DNA from: an uncultured Hyphomonadaceae bacterium
GTDB taxonomy: Bacteria > Pseudomonadota > Alphaproteobacteria > Caulobacterales > Hyphomonadaceae
Assembly: GCA_937873805.1 (NCBI GenBank)
Contig: CALMWO010000173.1
Location: 1 to 6,682, forward strand
DNA length: 6,682 bases
Direction of reading: 5' to 3'
A program made the position numbers and the translations under genes. This document shows positions 6,539 through 6,682 of this stretch, piece after piece; positions within the stretch are counted from its first letter, which is position 1, and each line of letters starts with the position of its first letter. Below the pieces are notes generated by a model. The model worked only from the letters and a program-made list of their open reading frames with translations, ran no database searches and was not told the DNA's origin.

Positions 6539-6589
6539 CGCTAATCCACGGTGCAAAGATCTATGTGCAGACAGGGCTGTAAGGCCCGC

Positions 6590-6613
6590 AGCACGGCACG
6601 TGCTTTATCTTGC
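6590..6613 (+). other. Candidate origin of transfer (oriT) with nick-like site
   Basis: AGCACG-GCA-CGTGCT (6590-6604) is a perfect 6-bp hairpin. It is followed directly by TTATCTTG|C, where TATCTTG|C (6606-6613) differs by one base from the TATCCTG|C core known for IncP and VirD2-type nick sites. In RP4 a dyad also precedes the nick by about eight bases. The site lies 140-160 bases upstream of the relaxase gene. Cleavage after G6612 would send the right flank first and the relaxase gene last, as is usual. The flanking 6453-6682 region holds no convincing gene. The relaxase's true target is not known. Confidence 0.4.
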
Positions 6614-6682
6614 ATTCCACCGCACTCTCCGTAACCGTCCGGTCGTTGCACGATTGTTCCGCACACCGGATTTGAATCACAA

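Noticed and set aside
6541..6615. 24-codon minus-strand ORF starting at ATG 6615 upstream of the relaxase
   Set aside because: There is only a GGTGG directly abutting the start and no known family. It covers the candidate nick region, so it is more likely non-coding.
6561..6682. Possible 3' end of a minus-strand gene entering from the right edge (39 codons open to TAG at 6561-6563)
   Set aside because: GC-rich third positions (about 69%) are suggestive, but a second minus frame is also open to 6541, the peptide is not recognisable, and the oriT-like hairpin lies within it.
6655..6682. T-arm-like GATTTGAATC at the right edge, considered as a tRNA end or attachment site
   Set aside because: The flanking bases cannot form the five-pair T-stem on either strand, and no acceptor end is visible.

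Overview
This is a GC-rich window with the look of an alphaproteobacterium, possibly a sphingomonad. That placement rests on base composition and on the types of mobile-element genes present, not on a marker gene. Genes that appear to belong to an integrative or conjugative element or plasmid lie at both ends, with a metabolic cargo block between them.

Left (1-632): a minus-strand winged helix-turn-helix protein of the AlpA/excisionase-like kind, with a long N-terminal extension and an AT-hook-like motif. A Shine-Dalgarno sequence at the extreme left edge suggests that another minus-strand gene starts just outside; in related elements this position is usually the replication initiator gene. 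Region 633-899 holds no convincing gene. It does hold a near-perfect ribosome site leading into a five-codon ORF, a hairpin, and one half of an inverted repeat that brackets the cargo.

Centre (900-4381): a LysR-type regulator on the minus strand, divergent from a tight plus-strand operon. The operon encodes a Tat-type exported aldo/keto reductase, a Sec-type exported fusion of a carboxymuconolactone-decarboxylase-like domain with a cupin, and a Sec-type exported GlcG/HbpS-like (DUF336) protein. The first two genes overlap by four bases (GTGA), and the third follows 25 bases later. The 95-base divergent region carries a palindrome placed in the spacer of a possible lysR promoter. The cupin metal site (H200, H202, Q206, H241) has the same spacing that I recall for the bacterial manganese cupin hydroxynitrile lyases. 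The three products therefore look like an envelope-located small-molecule pathway under LysR control. The substrate cannot be read from the sequence.

Right (4461-6682): a minus-strand, apparently full-length VirD2-like relaxase with a DUF3363 C-terminal region. The 230 bases upstream of it contain no convincing gene. They contain an imperfect 11/12-base inverted repeat and, further out, a perfect 6-bp hairpin followed by TATCTTG|C, which differs by one base from the IncP/VirD2-type nick core. This is a candidate origin of transfer, oriented so that the relaxase gene would enter the recipient last. The usual partners (TraG/VirD4, lytic transglycosylase, S26 peptidase) are not in the window.
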